DNA of 54,660 nucleotides from Desulforhopalus sp. (GCA_024710585.1 JANJUM010000130.1:1-54660), one strand, 5' to 3'. Counted from the stretch's first letter, positions 30,397 to 39,209 are shown. A program made the numbers and translations. The notes: generated by a model not told the origin, from the sequence alone.

Positions 30397-31110
30397 ATGC
30401 AGACCTATTCGATCACTCCGCTCTTGACCGGGGTGCGCAATCCCGATCAGGGAATCATGACCTACCAGAAAGGCTACGGCAAACGCATCTGGCTGCCGAT
30501 CTGGGCTTTCCTGCTGCGGGGCGGCGCGCGCAATATCCTCGTCGACACCGGGCTCGACGAGAACGAACTCATGGTGCCCAGCGGTTTCTTCGAGGAGACT
30601 GGCATGGTGCCGCGTTCCATCGTCGACTGCCTGGCGGGCGAGGGCCTCGCCGTCGACAATATCGACACGGTCATCAACACCCACCTCCATGACGACCATT
30701 GCGGCAACAACGGCCTCTTCCGCCGGGCGAAGTTCTATGTACACGAAAGCGAGACCGCGTTCTGCCATCACCCCCACCCTATCGACCACCGCTACGACCC
30801 CTATTTCGTCGAGGGCATCGACTTCGTCGCCGTCGCCGATGGCGCGGAGATCGCTCCCGGCATCACCGTGATCCATTCCCCTGGCCATAGCCCCGGCTGC
30901 CTCTCGGTCCGCGTCGAAACCGGCGAGGGTCCGGCGGTGATCACCGGCTTTTGCTGCAACGCCGAGAATTTTCCCGCCCATGGGCCGGCGGTCTGCCCCG
31001 GCGTGCACCTCGACGCCATGGCTGCCTGGGACTCGATCCAGAAGATCAAGGGCCTGGGGGCGGTGATCCTCCCCCTGCACGAGCTGTCCCTGAAGCGAAT
31101 GGCCGGGTGA
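30397..31110 (+). CDS. Metallo-beta-lactamase-fold hydrolase (N-acyl homoserine lactonase-like)
   Basis: A 237-residue MBL-fold protein with the dinuclear metal motif H-L-H-D-D-H (T-H-L-H-D-D-H-C-G-N-N), a following metal His in P-G-H-S-P-G and a C-terminal H-E-L. The arrangement matches the AHL-lactonase branch, yet substrates vary widely. ATG 30397 has AGGGAG 6 bases upstream; the frame is open before it. It is divergent from the Lrp-like gene and only 7 bases before the glycosyltransferase. Confidence 0.85.
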   Translation: MQTYSITPLLTGVRNPDQGIMTYQKGYGKRIWLPIWAFLLRGGARNILVDTGLDENELMVPSGFFEETGMVPRSIVDCLAGEGLAVDNIDTVINTHLHDDHCGNNGLFRRAKFYVHESETAFCHHPHPIDHRYDPYFVEGIDFVAVADGAEIAPGITVIHSPGHSPGCLSVRVETGEGPAVITGFCCNAENFPAHGPAVCPGVHLDAMAAWDSIQKIKGLGAVILPLHELSLKRMAG

Positions 31111-31117
31111 GCGCGAC

Positions 31118-31882
31118 ATGGTTGCCGTAAACGATGGCTTTTCCGGGGAGGTTCAGCGGGCGGAGGGCAGGGCGGTGGTCACGGTGATCGTGCCGACCCT
31201 CAACGAGGAGGGCAACGTCGACCTCCTCCTGCAGCGGCTATTGCCCGTGCTGGCCCGGTGCCCGCTCTTCTGCGACGTGCTCTTCGTCGACTCCGCCTCG
31301 GCCGACCGTACCTGCGACAAGGTGCTTTCCTGGCGGGAGCGGGGGCCGGTGCGGCTGCTCTGCCGGGATATCAACACCGGGCTCGCCGGAGCGGTGCTCG
31401 CCGGGGCGGTGGCCAGCGAGGCGCCATGGGTGGTGGTCATGGATGCCGATCTCAGTCACCCACCGGAAAAAATCCCCGAACTGCTGGAGCCGCTGCTCCA
31501 CGGCCGCTGCGATATGGTGCTGGGCAGCAGGTATGTGGCCGGCGGGTCGATGCCCGATTGGCCTCTGGCGCGCAAGCTCTCCTCACGCCTGGCCACTCTT
31601 CCCGCCCTCTTCTTCTGCGATGTCAAGGACCCCCTGGCTGGCTTTTTCGCCCTGCGTCGCGAACTGCTGATCTCCCTGCCCGGGCCCGTGCCCGGTTTCA
31701 AGATCGCCCTGGCCGTGCTCGCCGAGTATCATCGGCGTCTGCGGGTGATGGAGGTGCCCATCGAGTTTCGCGACCGCGACTATGGCGAGTCGAAGATGAC
31801 GCGGCGGGTGGTGTGGCAATACCTGCAGCAGCTGGCCGGCCTGGCATGGCGACGGTTGGCGCGGCGCCCAGCGATGCTATAG
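31118..31882 (+). CDS. Family 2 glycosyltransferase (dolichol-phosphate mannosyltransferase-like)
   Basis: A 254-residue GT-A fold enzyme. V-I-V-P-T-L-N-E-E-G-N is the donor-binding start, V-D-S-A-S-A-D-R-T follows, and D-A-D-L-S-H-P-P is the DxD metal motif. Y-G-E-S-K-M near residue 230 matches polyprenol-phosphate mannose/glucose transferases. No C-terminal membrane segment is obvious, so it may be a soluble or membrane-associated DPM1-type enzyme. It follows the MBL hydrolase and is followed by a terminator-like hairpin. Confidence 0.9.
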   Translation: MVAVNDGFSGEVQRAEGRAVVTVIVPTLNEEGNVDLLLQRLLPVLARCPLFCDVLFVDSASADRTCDKVLSWRERGPVRLLCRDINTGLAGAVLAGAVASEAPWVVVMDADLSHPPEKIPELLEPLLHGRCDMVLGSRYVAGGSMPDWPLARKLSSRLATLPALFFCDVKDPLAGFFALRRELLISLPGPVPGFKIALAVLAEYHRRLRVMEVPIEFRDRDYGESKMTRRVVWQYLQQLAGLAWRRLARRPAML

Positions 31883-32007
31883 CCTGCACGACATCCTGCC
31901 CAACGACAGGAGGGGGGAACTGGTTGCGGAGGTGGGCATCTTGCGGCCAGCCTGGCAGGAGCCGGTTATCGCCGGCCAAGGGTCAGAGCCCTGGAAAAAG
32001 CAGCCTC

Positions 32008-32034
32008 CCCGACCTCTTCTCGTCGGGCCTTCTT
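32008..32034 (+). terminator. Terminator-like hairpin after the glycosyltransferase
   Basis: CCCGAC (32008-32013) pairs with GTCGGG (32022-32027), then CCTTCTTTC. It sits between two convergent genes; the T-run is broken. Confidence 0.5.
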
Positions 32035-33414
32035 TCAGCCGCCGTCGGCGAGCCGGGTTGGGTCGAGAAGACGCTCCAACTCTTCGCGGTCGATGTCGGT
32101 CAGTTCCGCCGCGACTTCGAGGATCGGGCGGCCCTCTTCCTGTGCTTTCTTGGCGATTTCCGCAGCGCGGAGGTAGCCGACTTTCGGGTTGAGGGCGGTA
32201 ACGAGGATCGGGTTGCGGGCCAGCGCCTCGCGGCAGGCCTCCTCGTTGACGACCAGGTCCTTGATCGCTTTCCACCACAGGGCGGCGGCGCTCTCGGCAA
32301 GAAGCACGATGGATTCGACAATCTTCTGCGCGGCCAGCGGCAGCATGGTGTTGAGCTGGAAATTGCCGCCCATGCCGGCCAGGGAGAGGGTGACGTCGTT
32401 GCCGACAATCTGCGCGCAGGCCATGCGTACCACCTCGGGAATCACCGGGTTGACCTTGGCCGGCATGATCGATGAGCCTGGCTGCAGGGCCAGCAGCCGC
32501 ACCTCGGCGAGGCCAGAGAGCGGGCCGTAGTTCATCCAGCGCAGATCCTCGGCGATCTTGTTGACCGCCATGGCCCCGGCCTTGAGGTGTCCGGAGAGTT
32601 CCACCACGGTGTCGAGGGTGGCGATGTTCTTGTAGCGGGATGGGGCGCTGGTGCAGGGGATGCCGGTGCTGATGGTGAGCAGGTTCAAGACCAGGGGGGC
32701 GAAATCGGGGTGGCAGTTGACCCCGGAACCGACCGCCGTGCCGCCGAGAGGCAGGCGGGCGAGACGCGGCAGACAGCTCTCGAGCCGCTGCACGCTTTCG
32801 TCGAGCTGCGCCGCCCAGGCCTCCATTTCTGCTTCGAGGCGGATGGGCAGGGCGTCCATGAGGTGGGTGCGCCCGGTCTTGATCACCGTGGGATGGCGGG
32901 CGGCGACTTCGCGAATGCCGGCGGCGAGGGAGGACAAGGTATGTATCAGCCGTTTCTTGACCATCTTGGCGGCGGTGAGGGCGATGGCGCTGGGGATGAC
33001 GTCATTGCTGCTCTGGCCGAGGTTGACATGGTCGTTGGCGGAGAGGCTCACCCCCTCGAGGCGCGCCAAGCCGACGATGACCTCGTTGACGTTCATGTTG
33101 GTGCTGGTGGCCGACCCTGTTTGATAGGCAGTAAGCGGAAAGTGTTCCACGGCGCGATCAGCGAGGAGCTTGGCTACTGCCTTCTCGATGGCTGTCGCCC
33201 GCTGGGCGTCGAGCAGGCCGAGGCGCCGGTTGGCGGTGGCGGCGGCGCTCTTGATTTCGAGGAGGACTTCGATGAACTGCCAGGGAAGCGGTGGCGCGGA
33301 GAAACGGAAATTATTGAGTGCGCGTTGTGTCTGCGGGCCATAGAGGGCCTGGATGGGTATCTCCACCTCGCCCATGCTGTCCATTTCCTTGCGGAACGCT
33401 CTTTCTCTCATCAT
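32035..33414 (-). CDS. fumC: Class II fumarate hydratase (fumarase/aspartase family)
   Basis: A 459-residue lyase. It opens E-M-D-S-M-G-E-V-E-I-P, typical of FumC, and has T-S-T-N-M-N-V-N-E-V-I, N-D-H-V-N-L-G-Q-S-S-N-D and the superfamily signature G-S-S-I-M-P-A-K-V-N-P with the catalytic Ser. It would interconvert fumarate and malate; aspartate ammonia-lyase is an alternative since the T-S-T-N-M-N wording is shared. Two adjacent ATGs (33414, 33411) follow AGGGGG; the second has better spacing. A consensus promoter lies at 33477-33505. Confidence 0.87.
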   Translation of the reverse strand: MMRERAFRKEMDSMGEVEIPIQALYGPQTQRALNNFRFSAPPLPWQFIEVLLEIKSAAATANRRLGLLDAQRATAIEKAVAKLLADRAVEHFPLTAYQTGSATSTNMNVNEVIVGLARLEGVSLSANDHVNLGQSSNDVIPSAIALTAAKMVKKRLIHTLSSLAAGIREVAARHPTVIKTGRTHLMDALPIRLEAEMEAWAAQLDESVQRLESCLPRLARLPLGGTAVGSGVNCHPDFAPLVLNLLTISTGIPCTSAPSRYKNIATLDTVVELSGHLKAGAMAVNKIAEDLRWMNYGPLSGLAEVRLLALQPGSSIMPAKVNPVIPEVVRMACAQIVGNDVTLSLAGMGGNFQLNTMLPLAAQKIVESIVLLAESAAALWWKAIKDLVVNEEACREALARNPILVTALNPKVGYLRAAEIAKKAQEEGRPILEVAAELTDIDREELERLLDPTRLADGG

Positions 33415-33476
33415 GCACCCCCTTATGTATCGCGATCGCCGTGGGTCGGAAGGGAAAACGAATGTACTCTGGTGAG

Positions 33477-33505
33477 AAACTACGGTTGTTACCGCGGCTT
33501 GTCAA
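33477..33505 (-). promoter_or_regulatory. Sigma-70 promoter for fumC
   Basis: On the minus strand: -35 TTGACA (33505-33500), 17 bases, -10 TAGTTT (33482-33477). The rest of the 465-base gap (33415-33879) has no convincing gene. Confidence 0.65.
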
Positions 33506-33545
33506 GAAGCCTGCCGCAGCGGCTACGGGAGGAGGGGGAGCGTTT

Positions 33546-33623
33546 CCTGTGACAGGGTGAAACCGGCGCCTGTCTGGAATAGCCCGCGTACGGCGCTGGG
33601 GTGTGACAGGGGTCTGTGACAGG
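33546..33623. repeat. Three TGTGACAGG repeats upstream of fumC
   Basis: TGTGACAGG occurs at 33548-33556, 33602-33610 and 33615-33623. The first and third are dyads (CCTGT-G-ACAGG and CTGT-G-ACAG). They lie 40-120 bases upstream of the fumC -35. Confidence 0.45.
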
Positions 33624-33840
33624 AGGAAGCGTCGGTGGCAAGGGGCGCCAGGGGAGGAGGAAAAAGGCAGAAGGGCGGCACCGTGTGAGGCAACGATTCG
33701 GTGCGATAAGGTGGCAACCTGCTGGCAGGCGGGTCGGCTGCAAGCGATGCGGGGATATCAGGTGAGAGGAGGAAAATCAGGTGCCGCGAAATGTTGCTGC
33801 TGGCAGGAGGAAAAAAGCGGGGCGGGATGCGAGGACTGCC

Positions 33841-33863
33841 GCCGGACGCCAGTGGCGCCCGGC
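33841..33863. terminator. Hairpin downstream of desulfoferrodoxin
   Basis: GCCGGACGCC / GGCGCCCGGC with a 3-base loop and one mismatch, just after the desulfoferrodoxin stop on the minus strand. There is no T-run, so termination is uncertain. Confidence 0.35.
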
Positions 33864-33879
33864 GCTTACAGCAAGGAGT

Positions 33880-34254
33880 CTACTTCTTCCACAAGCCGTG
33901 CAGGTTGCAGTAGGCGCGGGCGCTGACCGCATCGCCGGCCACCGGGAAGAAGGCGGTCGGTTTTTCGCCGGGATTGAGGAACTGCCGATAGACGGCATTG
34001 CCGAAGGAGAGCTCGATCCACTCGATGAAGTGGGCGTCGGTCATCGGGTGCTCGACACTGCCGACAGTTACCTGCCAGCCGCCATCTTTGCGTTCCAGAG
34101 CGGGAACATGCTTCTCCACGGCGGCATCGGTGGTGTTTTCTGTCTGCAGGACCATCGGCTGTCCGCAGCACATCATGTCGGCGCCGCCGGCGGTGAGAAC
34201 TTCGACGATGTTGCCGCACACGTTACACTTGTAGACTCCGAGTTTTTTTGCCAT
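33880..34254 (-). CDS. dfx: Desulfoferrodoxin (two-iron superoxide reductase)
   Basis: A 124-residue cytoplasmic enzyme that reduces superoxide to peroxide without making oxygen. The N-terminal desulforedoxin domain has C10, C13, C29, C30 for centre I. The catalytic centre II has the sensing E-K-H, then H in V-E-H-P, H in A-H-F-I-E-W, and the C-N-L-H-G-L-W end (Cys and His). It takes electrons from rubredoxin in sulfate reducers; a rubredoxin gene is at 40.6 kb. A good promoter lies at 34369-34397. Confidence 0.96.
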   Translation of the reverse strand: MAKKLGVYKCNVCGNIVEVLTAGGADMMCCGQPMVLQTENTTDAAVEKHVPALERKDGGWQVTVGSVEHPMTDAHFIEWIELSFGNAVYRQFLNPGEKPTAFFPVAGDAVSARAYCNLHGLWKK

Positions 34255-34368
34255 TCGTCTTCCTCCTCGATGGTTTTTGTGGGGTTTGCCGCCGCATCGC
34301 CGCCACGGGGGCCGCTGGGGCCTCTTCCGGGGCAGCCTGGGCACGGCCGCTGTTTGTCAACGGCCATT

Positions 34369-34397
34369 AGAATAAGCACCTTTGGCCGAGGTCGCAA
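34369..34397 (-). promoter_or_regulatory. Sigma-70 promoter for desulfoferrodoxin
   Basis: On the minus strand: -35 TTGCGA (34397-34392), 17 bases, -10 TATTCT (34374-34369), about 115 bases before the start codon. In the divergent direction, TGCTACACT ending at 34495 could be an extended -10 for the DOMON gene. Confidence 0.55.
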
Positions 34398-34414
34398 ATC
34401 TTTTCCCGAGTTAG

Positions 34415-34431
34415 ATGAAAAAAATTCTCAT
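34415..34431. promoter_or_regulatory. AT-rich dyad, possible Fur/PerR-type operator
   Basis: ATGAAAA-AAA-TTCTCAT, a 7-3-7 inverted repeat with one mismatch, in the divergent desulfoferrodoxin/DOMON promoter region, about 18 bases upstream of the dfx -35. Fur-family factors often control dfx genes. Confidence 0.35.
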
Positions 34432-34601
34432 TAGCACAATTCGGGAGAGAAAAGGGGGCTCGTCGCTTTCTTTGAGTGGCAGTCTGTGCTACACTTTTCC
34501 AGCTGAAAGAGGTTACACTGAAAATCGCCGGGCATGCTGTGACTGCAGGTTGCGAGTCACCAGCCACAGCTTCGCCGGCAAACAACGAACAAGGAGATGA
34601 T

Positions 34602-35150
34602 ATGCGAGCAAAAGCATGGTGCGGTGCCCTGGCGGGCATGGGGATGATGCTGCTGACGGCCAGCGCGGTCGTGGCGGCGCAATACGATCACGAGATCAAA
34701 GAACAGAAAATGACCTTCGCCTGGAAGGTTGACGGCAACACCCTGGCGGTGAAGATGAGCGCGCAGACCGAAGGCTGGGTGGGAGTGGGCTTCAACCCCA
34801 GTAAGGAGATGAAGGATGCCAATTATGTCCTCGGCTATGTCAAGGATGGTAAAGCGACGATCACCGACGAGTTCGGCGACTCCGAGACGTCCCACGTCAG
34901 CGACGAGAGCAGGGGCGGCAGCAATGACGTCACCCTGGTGGGTGGCAGCGAGAGTGGCGGGGTGACCACCATCGAATTCACCATGCCGCTCAAATCGGCC
35001 GACAAGCAGGACGGGGCCATCGACGGCGGTGGTGAAAACGTTGTTCTGCTGGCCTATGGCGGCGGACGTGACAGTTTCAAAACCAAGCACAATTACCGCA
35101 CGGCCCTGAAGGTCAACCTGGCCACAGGATCCTCGCAGAAGGCCAAGTAG
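34602..35150 (+). CDS. Exported DOMON-domain protein
   Basis: A 182-residue secreted protein. A signal peptide spans about 1-25 (M-R-A-K-A-W-C ... V-V-A-A), followed by a DOMON beta-sandwich (M-T-F-A-W-K-V-D-G-N-T-L, E-G-W-V-G-V-G-F-N-P, M-K-D-A-N-Y-V-L-G-Y). DOMON domains bind heme or sugars; family members in Desulfobacterota are often predicted b-heme electron carriers. ATG 34602 follows AAGGAG. It ends 3 bases before the SCO gene and so probably belongs to the oxidase operon, perhaps as an electron donor (inference). Confidence 0.85.
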   Translation: MRAKAWCGALAGMGMMLLTASAVVAAQYDHEIKEQKMTFAWKVDGNTLAVKMSAQTEGWVGVGFNPSKEMKDANYVLGYVKDGKATITDEFGDSETSHVSDESRGGSNDVTLVGGSESGGVTTIEFTMPLKSADKQDGAIDGGGENVVLLAYGGGRDSFKTKHNYRTALKVNLATGSSQKAK

Positions 35151-35153
35151 GAC

Positions 35154-36029
35154 GTGCCTGTGAGCGTTTTTCCGCGCCTCACCGCACTTTTGGCGGCGCT
35201 GGCGCTGGTGCTAGCCCTGAGCATGACCCCTGCCGCCAGCGAAGACCGCGGCGGGGGCCTGCTCGAGGCCACCAAGGGCCTCCTGCAGTCTTCCGGCCAG
35301 GACGATGCTTCTTCCTGGGTGGTGGAAAAGATTGGCGAGTATCTGCCCCTGGACATGGAGTTCGTCGACGAGGAGGGACAGCGGGTGCGACTCGATGAAC
35401 TCATCGACCGCCCGACGCTGTTTCTGCCCATCTACTACTACTGCCCCAACATCTGCAGCAAGAACCTCGCCAACCTCGCCGTGGCCCTCGGCGGCCTCAG
35501 CGCCCTGCCGGGCATCGACTACCAGGTTGTCGCCCTGAGCTTCAACGATGTCGAGGGCCCCAAGGATGCCGCCGCCGCCAAGAACAACTACGTCAAGATC
35601 CTCCCCGAGGGCTGGCCGCACAAGGAGTGGCGCTTTCTCACCGGCGATGCCGGGGCCATCAAGAGAGCCACCGATGGGGTCGGCTTTCGCTTCGAGAAGG
35701 TCGACGACGAGACCTTCATCCACCCTGCGGCGCTCATTGTCCTTGCCGGGGACGGCAAGATCATTCGCTATGTCTACGGCAGCTTCCTCGCCGGCGACAT
35801 CGATCTGGCTCTCGCCGCGGCTGCCGCAGGCACACCGATGATGTCGGTCAAGCGCCTGCTCGGCTTCTGTTTCAACTACGACCCCCACGGCGGTGGCACC
35901 TCGATCTTCGAAATGGTGAAAATCATCGTTCTAGCGGTTTTCGCCGTGGCGCTCGGGGCGGTTTTTCTCTACTATAGGCGCAGAGGGCGGTCAGCACGGG
36001 CTGCCGCCGATGGCAACGAACAGTCCTGA
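35154..36029 (+). CDS. SCO1/SenC-family copper chaperone
   Basis: A 291-residue membrane-anchored protein with a signal-like N-terminus (about 1-28), a thioredoxin-fold SCO domain and a C-terminal membrane helix near 255-277. The copper ligands are C97 and C101 in C-P-N-I-C and the His in F-I-H-P-A-A. SCO proteins load the CuA site of oxidase subunit II. The GTG start at 35154 is 3 bases after the DOMON stop; GTG 35160 is an alternative. It directly precedes the oxidase genes. Confidence 0.92.
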   Translation: MPVSVFPRLTALLAALALVLALSMTPAASEDRGGGLLEATKGLLQSSGQDDASSWVVEKIGEYLPLDMEFVDEEGQRVRLDELIDRPTLFLPIYYYCPNICSKNLANLAVALGGLSALPGIDYQVVALSFNDVEGPKDAAAAKNNYVKILPEGWPHKEWRFLTGDAGAIKRATDGVGFRFEKVDDETFIHPAALIVLAGDGKIIRYVYGSFLAGDIDLALAAAAAGTPMMSVKRLLGFCFNYDPHGGGTSIFEMVKIIVLAVFAVALGAVFLYYRRRGRSARAAADGNEQS

Positions 36030-36041
36030 CGGGATATCTCC

Positions 36042-37673
36042 ATGACCGCGATACCATCCTTCTTTACGCAATCGTCACCCCCCGGCCTGACCGGCATCAA
36101 GGCCTGGCTGCTGACCCACGACCACAAGCGCCTCGGCCTGATGTACCTCTACGCGGTCCTCTTCTGGTTCGTCGTCGCCATGGTCATCGGCCTGCTCATC
36201 CGCACCGAGCTGATGAGCCAGGGGCGCACCATCATGGGGCCGGGGATGTACAACTCCCTGTTCACCCTGCATGGGGTGATCATGATCTTTCTCTTCGTCA
36301 TCCCTGCCATCCCGGCCATCTTCGGCAATTTTTTCCTGCCCATCCAGCTGGGTACCGACGATGTATTCTTCCCCCGGCTCAACCTCTTCAGCTGGTACCT
36401 GTTCATGTTCGGCGGCATCTTCGCCCTGGTGGCCCTGTTCACCGGCGACGGCTTCCCCGACACCGGCTGGACTTTCTACGTGCCCTTCAGCGTACAGAGC
36501 AGCTCCAATGTCGGGCTTACCGTCTCCGCCGCTTTCATCCTCGGCATGTCGTCGATGCTCACCGGGCTCAACTTCGTCACCACCTTCCACCGCATGCGCG
36601 ACAAGCGCATGGGGCTGATGCAGATCCCGCTGTTCACCTGGTCGCTGTACGCCACCGCCTGGGTGCAGATCCTCGCCACACCGGTGATTTCCATCACCTT
36701 CGTACTGGTGGTCATGGAGCGGTTGCTCTCCATCGGCCTCTTCGACCCAGCCAGAGGTGGCGACCCCATCCTCTACCAGCATCTCTTCTGGATGTACTCC
36801 CATCCAGCGGTGTATATCATGATCCTCCCCGGCATGGGAGTGGTCTCGGAGATCATCCCGGTCTTTTCGCGCAAGTCAATCTTCGGCTACAAGGCCATCG
36901 TCTGGTCGTCCATGGGCATCGCCATCGCCGGCTCGCTGGTGTGGGCGCACCACATGTACACCAGCGGCATGAGCGATGTCTCGGTGTTCGTCTTCTCGCT
37001 GCTCACCTTCCTCGTTGCCATCCCTTCGGCGGTCAAGGTCTTCTCCTGGGTGGCGACGATGTACAAGGGCTCCATAGAGATGACTCCACCGCTCCTGCTT
37101 TCGCTGATCTTCATCTATTTGTTCAGCGTCGGCGGCCTGACCGGGCTGGTGCTCGGGGCAGTGGGCACCGATATCCACGTCCATGACACGCACTTCGTCG
37201 TCGCGCATTTTCACTTCGTCATGTTCGGCGGCACCGGCTTCGCCTTCCTTGCCGCCTTGCACTACTGGTGGCCGAAGATGTTCGGCATCATGTACCCCTT
37301 CCGACCCGCCTACATCGGGGCGGTGCTGACTGCGGTGGGGTTTCTCTTCCACTATGTGCCGATGCTGATTCTCGGCCTGCAGGGCATGCCGCGCCGCTAC
37401 TACGACTACCTGCCCCAGTACGAGACCGGCAACTTCCTCGCCGGGTTTGGAGGCTATCTGTTGTGTATCGGCCTGGTGGTAATGTTCGTCAATCTCCTCG
37501 CCAGCCTGCGCCACCGCGTCGCCGCCCCCGCCGACCCCTGGGGGGCGACCACCCTGGAGTGGCGGGTTCCCTCGCCACCGCCGGTGCACAATTTCGTCGA
37601 CAAACCGGAAATCATGGATTTTCCTTACGATTTCCGTCAGGTCGGAGATAACTCGGCCAGCCAGCGCTCCTAG
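36042..37673 (+). CDS. ctaD: Heme-copper oxidase subunit I, A2 type
   Basis: A 543-residue polytopic protein, the catalytic subunit of an oxygen-reducing proton pump. Low-spin heme His in T-L-H-G-V; CuB His in S-H-P-A-V-Y with the cross-linked Tyr; the H-H pair in W-A-H-H-M; heme a/a3 His in H-F-V-V-A-H-F-H. The helix VI motif is Y-S-H-P-A-V-Y rather than G-H-P-E-V-Y, marking type A2, where Tyr-Ser replaces the channel Glu. It starts 12 bases after the SCO gene and heads subunits III, IV and II. Confidence 0.96.
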   Translation: MTAIPSFFTQSSPPGLTGIKAWLLTHDHKRLGLMYLYAVLFWFVVAMVIGLLIRTELMSQGRTIMGPGMYNSLFTLHGVIMIFLFVIPAIPAIFGNFFLPIQLGTDDVFFPRLNLFSWYLFMFGGIFALVALFTGDGFPDTGWTFYVPFSVQSSSNVGLTVSAAFILGMSSMLTGLNFVTTFHRMRDKRMGLMQIPLFTWSLYATAWVQILATPVISITFVLVVMERLLSIGLFDPARGGDPILYQHLFWMYSHPAVYIMILPGMGVVSEIIPVFSRKSIFGYKAIVWSSMGIAIAGSLVWAHHMYTSGMSDVSVFVFSLLTFLVAIPSAVKVFSWVATMYKGSIEMTPPLLLSLIFIYLFSVGGLTGLVLGAVGTDIHVHDTHFVVAHFHFVMFGGTGFAFLAALHYWWPKMFGIMYPFRPAYIGAVLTAVGFLFHYVPMLILGLQGMPRRYYDYLPQYETGNFLAGFGGYLLCIGLVVMFVNLLASLRHRVAAPADPWGATTLEWRVPSPPPVHNFVDKPEIMDFPYDFRQVGDNSASQRS

Positions 37674-37682
37674 GGGGATGCC

Positions 37683-38279
37683 ATGCACCGCGAAAGTGAC
37701 CAGGTAGGCATCAAGATCGGCATGTGGCTGTTTCTCTATTCGGAGATCATCCTCTTCGGGGGGCTGTTCGTCCTCTATGCCGCCTATTTTTTCGAGCACC
37801 CGCAGTCCTTTGTCGCAGGCGGCAAGGAACTCAACCGCATCATCGGCGCCCTGAACACCATCGTGCTGCTGGTGTCGAGTTTCACCGTCGCCGCCTCGAT
37901 CACCGCCATCAGGCGGGACGATGCGAAGAGGGCGCAGCGGCTGCTGCTCTTTTCCCTGCTGTGCGGGGTGGTCTTTCTCGTCAACAAGTACTTCGAGTGG
38001 GGGGCGAAGATCGACCACGGCATCTATCCCAATTCCGAGACCCTGGTCAACGGGGAGCCGGGGCTGAACATCTTCTTCGGCCTCTACTATGTCATCACCG
38101 GCCTGCATGGCCTGCACGTCATCATCGGCATGGCGCTTCTCGCGGTGAGCCTGTTCTTCATCCGCAGCGGCCGGGTCAGCGGCAGCCGCTATGCGATGCT
38201 CGACAATGCCGGGCTCTACTGGCATCTCGTCGATCTCATCTGGATCTTCGTCTTTCCCCTGTTTTACCTCGTCCTCTAG
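37683..38279 (+). CDS. ctaE: Cytochrome c oxidase subunit III
   Basis: A 198-residue membrane protein with five hydrophobic segments, the short bacterial form. The Y-S-E-I-I-L-F-G helix and the F-G-L-Y-Y-V-I-T-G-L-H-G-L-H-V block with its Glu/His residues are family features. It stabilises subunit I and its proton uptake. It begins 9 bases after subunit I. Confidence 0.94.
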   Translation: MHRESDQVGIKIGMWLFLYSEIILFGGLFVLYAAYFFEHPQSFVAGGKELNRIIGALNTIVLLVSSFTVAASITAIRRDDAKRAQRLLLFSLLCGVVFLVNKYFEWGAKIDHGIYPNSETLVNGEPGLNIFFGLYYVITGLHGLHVIIGMALLAVSLFFIRSGRVSGSRYAMLDNAGLYWHLVDLIWIFVFPLFYLVL

Positions 38280-38309
38280 GGGGACGAGCCATTATCGCGG
38301 AGAACCATC

Positions 38310-38597
38310 GTGGAACACGAGACCGTCCATCCCCCCATGAGCTATAAAGCGCTCGCAGCCGTGCTCGTCGCGCTGCTGCTGCTCACCGTGGTCACCGTCG
38401 CCGTCTCCTATGTCGACCTCGGCTTTTTCAACGTGCCGGTGGCCCTGGGGGTCGCCTGCCTCAAGGTGACCCTGGTGCTGCTGTTCTTCATGCACCTCAA
38501 GTACGAGGGGCCGATCATCGTCTTCTCGTTCATCGGCACCGTGACCTTTCTCATCATCATGATCGGCTTCACCTTCTGGGACGTAGCCTTCAGATAA
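38310..38597 (+). CDS. Cytochrome c oxidase subunit IV family protein
   Basis: A 95-residue membrane protein with three hydrophobic helices, matching the small prokaryotic subunit IV (CtaF/CyoD-like): A-C-L-K-V-T-L-V-L-L-F-F-M-H-L-K-Y is the recognisable block. It probably assists CuB assembly. The start is GTG 38310; the GGAGA before it supports it. It lies between subunits III and II. Confidence 0.9.
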   Translation: MEHETVHPPMSYKALAAVLVALLLLTVVTVAVSYVDLGFFNVPVALGVACLKVTLVLLFFMHLKYEGPIIVFSFIGTVTFLIIMIGFTFWDVAFR

Positions 38598-38612
38598 CTG
38601 GCGGAGAACACT

Positions 38613-39209
38613 ATGACCCCGGTACAGGGAGTGGATCTGGCATTCTGGTATATCCTGGGCATCTCCGTGGTGCTGCTCTTTGGCATCACCGCCGTCATGG
38701 TCTATTTCGTGGTGCGCTTCCGCCGCAGCAGGCATCCGGTGGCATCCGACATCCGCGACAACTACAAGCTGGAGATACTCTGGACGATCATTCCCACCCT
38801 CATCGCCCTGTCGATGTTCTATGTCGGCTGGCATTCCTACCTCGGCCTGCGGGCGGTGCCCGACGACGCCATGAACGTCGCCGTCGAGGCGCAGATGTTC
38901 TCCTGGCTGTTCATCTATGAAAACGACAAGGAGAGCGAGAACGAGCTGGTGGTGCCTGTGGGCAGGGCGGTCAAGCTCAACGTCAGCTCGGTGGACGTGC
39001 TGCACAGCCTGTTCATCGCCGCTTTCCGCATCAAGGTCGATGCCATCAAAGGCATCCCCACCTATGCCTGGTTCTACGCCGACAAGGTCGGCGAGTATGA
39101 CATTCAGTGCACCGAGTATTGCGGGGTCAACCATTCGGCAATGGTCGCCAAGCTGCGTATCGTCCCGCAGGAGGAGTTCGAGGCATGGCTGGCCGAGGAC
39201 GGCAACTGA
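38613..39209 (+). CDS. ctaC: Cytochrome c oxidase subunit II
   Basis: A 198-residue protein with two N-terminal membrane helices (about 10-33 and 50-70) and a periplasmic cupredoxin domain. The binuclear CuA site is complete: His in V-L-H-S-L, then C166-x3-C170 with His174 and a Met (C-T-E-Y-C-G-V-N-H-S-A-M). There is no fused cytochrome c domain, so an external electron donor is needed. There is no recognisable lipobox signal. It overlaps ctaB by 25 bases. Confidence 0.95.
   Translation: MTPVQGVDLAFWYILGISVVLLFGITAVMVYFVVRFRRSRHPVASDIRDNYKLEILWTIIPTLIALSMFYVGWHSYLGLRAVPDDAMNVAVEAQMFSWLFIYENDKESENELVVPVGRAVKLNVSSVDVLHSLFIAAFRIKVDAIKGIPTYAWFYADKVGEYDIQCTEYCGVNHSAMVAKLRIVPQEEFEAWLAEDGN

Noticed and set aside
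30148-31119. Upstream extension of the Lrp-like frame
   Set aside because: It is antisense to the MBL hydrolase; the regulator begins at M-L-D-S-I-S at 30147.
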